DNA from: Rickettsiales bacterium
Lineage (GTDB): Bacteria > Pseudomonadota > Alphaproteobacteria > Rickettsiales > UBA3002
Length of the DNA: 6,660 nucleotides
NCBI GenBank assembly: GCA_002725445.1
Contig: PBPD01000061.1
Location: 1-6,660, forward strand
Direction of reading: 5' to 3'
Shown here: positions 5,418-6,660 of the stretch, piece by piece
Position numbering within the stretch: position 1 is the first letter of the stretch
Layout of the letters: each line of letters opens with the position of its first letter
The notes under the pieces: model-generated
What the model was told of the DNA's origin: nothing
Databases searched by the model: none
Seen by the model: only the letters and a program-made list of their open reading frames with translations
Made by a program: the position numbers and the translations under genes

Positions 5418-6660
5418 TGGAAGTGATTCTGATAATCATGCTGTTGATTTTGTTTTCGGCCTTTTTCTCTGGCTCGGAAACGGCACTGACGGCTATCAGC
5501 CGTGCGCGTATTTTCCACCTCATTCAGGAAGGGCACAAGAGCGCACATGTGGTGCATAAATTGCGCGATGCTAAAGAATCGCTGATCGGTGCGATTTTGC
5601 TGGGCAATAATCTGGTGAATATTGCGGCTGCCTCGCTGGCTACCACGCTGGCGATCGAGGTGTGGGGCGCAGAATATGGCCCGCTTTATGCCACCATTAT
5701 CATGACGCTGGTGGTGTTGATTTTTGCTGAAGTGCTGCCCAAGACGGTGGCGATTAATTATTCCGATCAGGTGAGCCTGCTGGTGGCGCGGCCACTGGCA
5801 CTGGTGGTGAAAATATTCTCGCCGATTGTGCTGTTGATTCAAAAGCTGATTAAAAACATCCTGCATATATTCGGGATCGATCTGGAGAATCCGACCAGCC
5901 TTATTTCGCCAACCGATGCCATTCGCGGCGCTATCGAGATGCATCACAGCGAAGGCGATGTGGAAAAAGACGACCGTGACATGCTCGGCTCGATTCTGGA
6001 TTTGGGCGAGCGCGAAGTAGGCGAGATCATGGTGCATCGTACCAATGTGTATGCGATTGATATTAATCTGGAGCCAGAAGATATTTTGCAGCAGGCGATC
6101 GACTCGGTGCATAGCCGCATTCCGCTTTATAAGGACGATCCCGATAACATTATCGGTGTGTTGCATGTGAAGGATGTGCTGAAGCTGGTGACCAGCCAGA
6201 AGATTGGTATTACGCGCGAGATGATTCGCCGCACTGCGTCCAAGCCGTGGTTTGTGCCTGAGACCACCATGCTGGATGACCAGCTATTTGCCTTCCGTCA
6301 GCATCGCAAACACTTTGCCTGCGTGGTCGACGAATATGGTGCGTGGCAGGGTATTGTGACGCTGGAGGACATTCTGGAAGAGATTGTTGGCGAGATTGAT
6401 GACGAGCATGACGCGATTGCCATGGCCGATATTATGCCGTTTGGTGCGACGGGCTATCGCGTGGCAGGTACGGTGACGATTCGTGATTTGAACCGTCATC
6501 TCGACTGGAATTTGCCCGATGATGATGCCGCCACCATTGCGGGGCTGATTTTGCATGAGGCGCGGGTGATTCCGCAGGAAGGGGCGGTGTTTGAGTTTTA
6601 CAATACGCGCTTTGTGATCGAAGAGACCACCAGCAATCAGATTCTATGGTTGCAGGTAGA
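5417..6660 (+). CDS. CNNM (DUF21)/CBS-pair/CorC_HlyC family transporter, nearly complete at the right edge
   Basis: 414 codons are read with no stop before the window ends. Relatives are about 420-435 aa, so only a short tail is missing. Residues 1-150 form the CNNM membrane domain, with hydrophobic segments at about 2-18, 56-80, 90-112 and 120-150. Its motifs are SAFFSGSETAL (14-24), LLGNNLVNI (61-69) and FAEVLPKT (103-110). Two CBS domains follow: about 200-258 (IMVHRTNVYAID; RIPLYKD; IIGVLHVKDVL) and about 274-330 (ACVVDEYGAWQGIVTLEDILEEIVGEI spans 301-327). The CorC_HlyC domain begins near 340 (GYRVAGTVTIRDLN). Characterised members move Mg2+, generally outward, with nucleotide binding to the CBS pair. 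The old name hemolysin C is misleading. TGATG joins it to aroB with a 1-nt overlap, and a strong GGGAGGAGG (5398-5406) lies 10 nt upstream. Substrate is inferred from family only. Confidence 0.94.
   Translation, partial: MEVILIIMLLILFSAFFSGSETALTAISRARIFHLIQEGHKSAHVVHKLRDAKESLIGAILLGNNLVNIAAASLATTLAIEVWGAEYGPLYATIIMTLVVLIFAEVLPKTVAINYSDQVSLLVARPLALVVKIFSPIVLLIQKLIKNILHIFGIDLENPTSLISPTDAIRGAIEMHHSEGDVEKDDRDMLGSILDLGEREVGEIMVHRTNVYAIDINLEPEDILQQAIDSVHSRIPLYKDDPDNIIGVLHVKDVLKLVTSQKIGITREMIRRTASKPWFVPETTMLDDQLFAFRQHRKHFACVVDEYGAWQGIVTLEDILEEIVGEIDDEHDAIAMADIMPFGATGYRVAGTVTIRDLNRHLDWNLPDDDAATIAGLILHEARVIPQEGAVFEFYNTRFVIEETTSNQILWLQV

Noticed and set aside
5093..6166. Long minus-strand ORF (357 codons) antisense to aroB and the CNNM gene
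   Set aside because: Its His/Gln/Asn/Arg-rich composition is what the antisense of well-conserved coding sequence gives, and it shows no domain or export signal. Both plus-strand genes under it are clearly real.

Overview
The window reads as chromosomal DNA from a proteobacterium, most likely an alphaproteobacterium. The strongest argument is gene order: a xerD-type recombinase gene divergent from aroK-aroB, followed by a CNNM/CBS transporter gene, is from memory a common alphaproteobacterial arrangement. The moderately high GC and the protein similarity pattern fit this. No species can be named from the sequence alone.

Two divergent transcription units face away from a short intergenic region at about 3658-3738. 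Leftward (minus strand), the order is a 51-aa single-pass membrane protein (3502-3657), a 659-aa predicted exported, helix-rich protein of no recognised family (1578-3557), and the tyrosine recombinase XerD (647-1576). The small gene overlaps the start of the large gene by 56 nt in another frame. The large gene is separated from xerD by a single base. After a 135-nt gap that carries a plausible promoter comes the 5' part of a family 2 glycosyltransferase gene, which runs off the left edge (1-511).

Rightward (plus strand), the genes are shikimate kinase aroK (3739-4317), 3-dehydroquinate synthase aroB (4314-5417) and a CNNM (DUF21)/CBS-pair/CorC_HlyC transporter (from 5417). The transporter gene lacks only its last few codons at the right edge. 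These three genes overlap by 4 nt and 1 nt, so they are very probably one translationally coupled operon. AroB and AroK carry out steps 2 and 5 of the shikimate pathway to chorismate. The third gene probably handles divalent metal ions.

XerD, AroK, AroB and the transporter are ordinary housekeeping proteins with intact motifs. The least explained part of the window is the envelope-protein pair between xerD and aroK: a tiny membrane protein whose 3' end encodes, in a second frame, the signal peptide of a large unrecognised exported protein. I see no mobile element, CRISPR array, tRNA, rRNA or convincing terminator.
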